The notes beneath the pieces are model-generated. The model was not told the DNA's origin. It made no database searches and saw only the letters and a list, made by a program, of their open reading frames with translations. Below, piece after piece: positions 62,016 to 64,000 of a DNA stretch of 64,000 nucleotides (the stretch's first letter is position 1; every line of letters starts with the position of its first letter). The position numbers were made by a program, and so were the translations under genes. This stretch comes from an uncultured Lachnospiraceae bacterium (GTDB taxonomy: Bacteria; Bacillota; Clostridia; Lachnospirales; Lachnospiraceae): assembly GCA_902797025.1 (NCBI GenBank), contig CADBRN010000020.1:1-64000 (forward strand), given 5' to 3'.

Positions 62016-62777
62016 ATGAGCAGAATACAGGAAAATGTGCCGCGGACAGCGCTTGTGACCGGAGGTGGACGGGGAATCGGCCGGGCAATCTCGGAGGCAC
62101 TTTCGGAGGTGTGCGGAAATCTCTGCATCAATTACACCGGAAATGCGGAAGCAGCAGAGGAAACAGCGCAGCGCTGCCGTGCGGTCAACCCGGATCTTCA
62201 TGTCATCACGGCGGCGGCGGATGTCTCATCCGCCGATGAGGCGGATGCGCTTGTGAAACGGGTCATCGACGAATTCGGACGTATCGACATCCTGGTGAAC
62301 AACGCGGGAATCACGAGGGACGGACTGCTCCTGACGATGAAGGAGGAGGAGTTCGACCGGGTGATCGCGGTCAATCTGAAGGGAACGTTTAACTGCTGCC
62401 GCGCGGCGGCAAAAAAGATGGTCCGCCAGAGATACGGAAGGATTATCAATCTTTCGAGTGTGACCGGAATCCACGGAAATGCCGGGCAGGTCAATTATGC
62501 GGCGAGCAAGGCGGGCATCATCGGGATGACGAAAAGCATGGCGAAAGAACTCGCCGGAAGAAATATCACAGTCAACGCGATCGCGCCCGGGATGATCGAG
62601 ACCGATATGACGGCGGTGCTTTCCGATCAGGTGAAAGAAACGATTCTCTCGCAGATTCCCATGCGCAGAGCCGGGAGTCCGAAGGATGTGGCGCAGGCGG
62701 TGAAATTTTTCGCGTCGGATGATTCCGGTTATTTCACGGGGCAGATTCTCTGCCCGGACGGCGGCATGGGGATGTAA
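62016..62777 (+). CDS. fabG: 3-oxoacyl-ACP reductase
   Basis: A 253-residue short-chain dehydrogenase. The NADP fold motif is TGGGRGIGRA, NNAG follows, and the catalytic Ser, Tyr and Lys lie in NLSSVTGIHGNAGQVNYAASKAG. The ATG at 62016 is eight bases after AGGAGG; an upstream in-frame start overlapping the fabD stop is less likely. It reduces the beta-keto group in each cycle. Confidence 0.96.
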   Translation: MSRIQENVPRTALVTGGGRGIGRAISEALSEVCGNLCINYTGNAEAAEETAQRCRAVNPDLHVITAAADVSSADEADALVKRVIDEFGRIDILVNNAGITRDGLLLTMKEEEFDRVIAVNLKGTFNCCRAAAKKMVRQRYGRIINLSSVTGIHGNAGQVNYAASKAGIIGMTKSMAKELAGRNITVNAIAPGMIETDMTAVLSDQVKETILSQIPMRRAGSPKDVAQAVKFFASDDSGYFTGQILCPDGGMGM

Positions 62778-62806
62778 GCGGCGATTTTACGGAGGTAACG
62801 AAAGCG

Positions 62807-64000
62807 ATGAACAGAAGAAGAGTAGCGGTGACCGGACTTGGAACCGTCAACCCGACCGGAAAATCGGTTGCGGAGAGCTGGGATCATATTCGAAACGGAA
62901 TGAGCGGAATCGGCGAGATCACACTCTTCGATACAACCGATTTCAAGACGAAGGTGGCCGGCGAGGTCAAAGATTTTGATCCGTTTGAACGGATCGAAAA
63001 AAAATCCGCGAAAAGAATGGCGCGATTCGCTCAGTTTGCGGTCTGGGCGGCTGACGAAGCGCTTGAGGACAGCGGTATTCTTGAATCGGCGGATGTCGAC
63101 AGGAACAGAATCGGCGTATTGATCTCCAGCGGTATCGGAGGCATCGACGTGATCGAGAACGAGCATGACCGCGGAGAGGCGAAGGGATTCGAACGGGTCA
63201 GCCCGTTCTTTGTCCCGATGGCGATCGCAAATATGGCAAGCGCCCACGTGGCGATCGAAAACGGCCTGAGAGGAATGTGTTCCTGCGTCGTCACCGCCTG
63301 TGCGGGAGGCAGCAATGCGATCGGCGACGCCTTCCACCGGATCCGCGACGGATATGAGGACGCATTTGTCTGCGGCGGCGCGGAGGCGTGCATCACCGAT
63401 CTCGTCGTCGGGGGATTTTCGAGTCTGAAAGCACTCACCCAGAGCACGGATCCTGCGCGCGCCAGTATCCCGTTTGACGCGGATCGGAGCGGTTTCGTCA
63501 TCGGCGAGGGCAGCGGCATCCTGATTCTCGAGGAGCTGGAGCACGCGAAACGCAGAGGAGCCCATATTTACGCGGAAATCGTCGGATACGGCGCAAACTG
63601 CGACGCGTACCATATGACAGCACCGTCTCCGGATGGAGAAGGCGCGGCGGCCTGCATGGAGCTGGCTCTTGCGGACGGCGGTGTGGGAAAGGAAGAAGTT
63701 GATTACATCAATGCGCACGGAACCTCCACACACCTGAATGATCTCGGCGAGACGCAGGCGGTGAAACGTGTTTTCGGCGGGAGAGCATACGAAATTCCCG
63801 TGTCCAGTACGAAGTCCATGACCGGGCATCTTCTGGGAGGCGCCGGAGCGATCGAGGGCGTTTTCACGGTAAAAGCGGTCAGCGAAGGATTTATCCCGCC
63901 GACGGTCGGGCTGAAGAATCCGGATCCGGAATGTGATCTTGATTATGTGCCCAATACAGGGAGAGAACGGGAAATCCGCTGCGCGATGAGCGATAATCTT
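62807..64000 (+). CDS. fabF: Beta-ketoacyl-ACP synthase II, partial (cut by window end)
   Basis: The first 398 residues of FabF; family length is about 410-415, so only the C-terminus is missing. RRVAVTGLGTVNPTG opens the protein; the nucleophile Cys lies in VVTACAGGSNAIG, and the two His residues in NAHGTSTHLND and STKSMTGHLLGG. Chain elongation enzyme. GGAGGTAACG precedes the ATG. The operon probably continues past the edge. Confidence 0.95.
   Translation, partial: MNRRRVAVTGLGTVNPTGKSVAESWDHIRNGMSGIGEITLFDTTDFKTKVAGEVKDFDPFERIEKKSAKRMARFAQFAVWAADEALEDSGILESADVDRNRIGVLISSGIGGIDVIENEHDRGEAKGFERVSPFFVPMAIANMASAHVAIENGLRGMCSCVVTACAGGSNAIGDAFHRIRDGYEDAFVCGGAEACITDLVVGGFSSLKALTQSTDPARASIPFDADRSGFVIGEGSGILILEELEHAKRRGAHIYAEIVGYGANCDAYHMTAPSPDGEGAAACMELALADGGVGKEEVDYINAHGTSTHLNDLGETQAVKRVFGGRAYEIPVSSTKSMTGHLLGGAGAIEGVFTVKAVSEGFIPPTVGLKNPDPECDLDYVPNTGREREIRCAMSDNL

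Overview
The window reads as a stretch of chromosome from a GC-rich (mid-50s percent by eye) anaerobic Firmicute of the class Clostridia, probably Lachnospiraceae-like. The grounds are strong GGAGG ribosome sites, FabK as enoyl-ACP reductase, an FprA flavodiiron protein, a GlpP antiterminator, [FeFe]-hydrogenase-type maturation genes, ThiM/ThiE under a TPP riboswitch, and lipoproteins with Firmicute-style signals. The species is inference; nothing in the window fixes it.

Layout. 1-2225 is a type I-E-like CRISPR array of 37 repeats and 36 spacers with its degenerate trailer end inside the window; leader and cas genes must lie to the left or elsewhere. 2863-4804 holds yaaA, bcp and an isochorismatase-family hydrolase. 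5221-17234 is the most striking region. A TM1266-like small regulator and a HydE-type radical SAM enzyme are followed by two pairs of nitrogenase-component-1-like proteins flanking a NifH-like iron protein (order alpha-like, beta-like, NifH, alpha-like, beta-like), then hypF-hypC-hypD-hypE. No nitrogenase genes proper, no hydrogenase structural gene, no hypA/hypB and no hydF/hydG are present. The genes are tightly coupled, mostly by 4-base overlaps or short gaps, behind a leader with a strong intrinsic terminator. My reading is an undescribed metalloenzyme system in which HypCDEF supplies an Fe(CN)2CO-type unit and the nitrogenase-like pairs act as scaffold and catalyst, as NifEN and NifDK do. 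That reading is inference.

17252-19748 holds a long imperfect hairpin, then a leftward thiamine-salvage operon (thiM, thiE, HAD hydrolase) under a TPP riboswitch. 19860-22478 has an esterase and a PurF-like protein that lacks the glutaminase cysteine. 22655-31896 is a glycerol/glycerophosphodiester region: two FAD oxidoreductases, a DUF1667 protein and GlpP, then an ABC importer and a glycerophosphodiester phosphodiesterase. Two terminator-bearing leaders share a GCATGAGA motif, suggesting that GlpP controls both operons. A second, divergent phosphodiesterase lies convergent to the first.

32855-37911 encodes an asymmetric heterodimeric ABC exporter and a flavodiiron protein. 38010-44059 is a signalling locus: a histidine-kinase-like protein with the phospho-acceptor His and ATP-binding residues replaced but an intact receiver, divergent from a 1265-residue CheB-CheR-kinase-receiver hybrid and an Hpt protein. 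44110-49343 holds a lipoprotein, a degenerate CbiT-like methyltransferase, an NSS sodium symporter and a phosphosugar mutase. 49404-52483 is larE-larB-larC for the nickel-pincer cofactor, without larA. 52903-56897 is a membrane Ser/Thr kinase with a small membrane protein and a surface protein. 57019 to the right edge is a type II fatty-acid operon (acpP, accD, accA, fabH, fabK, fabD, fabG, fabF, the last cut by the window) behind a promoter flanked by two identical-pattern AT-rich palindromes.
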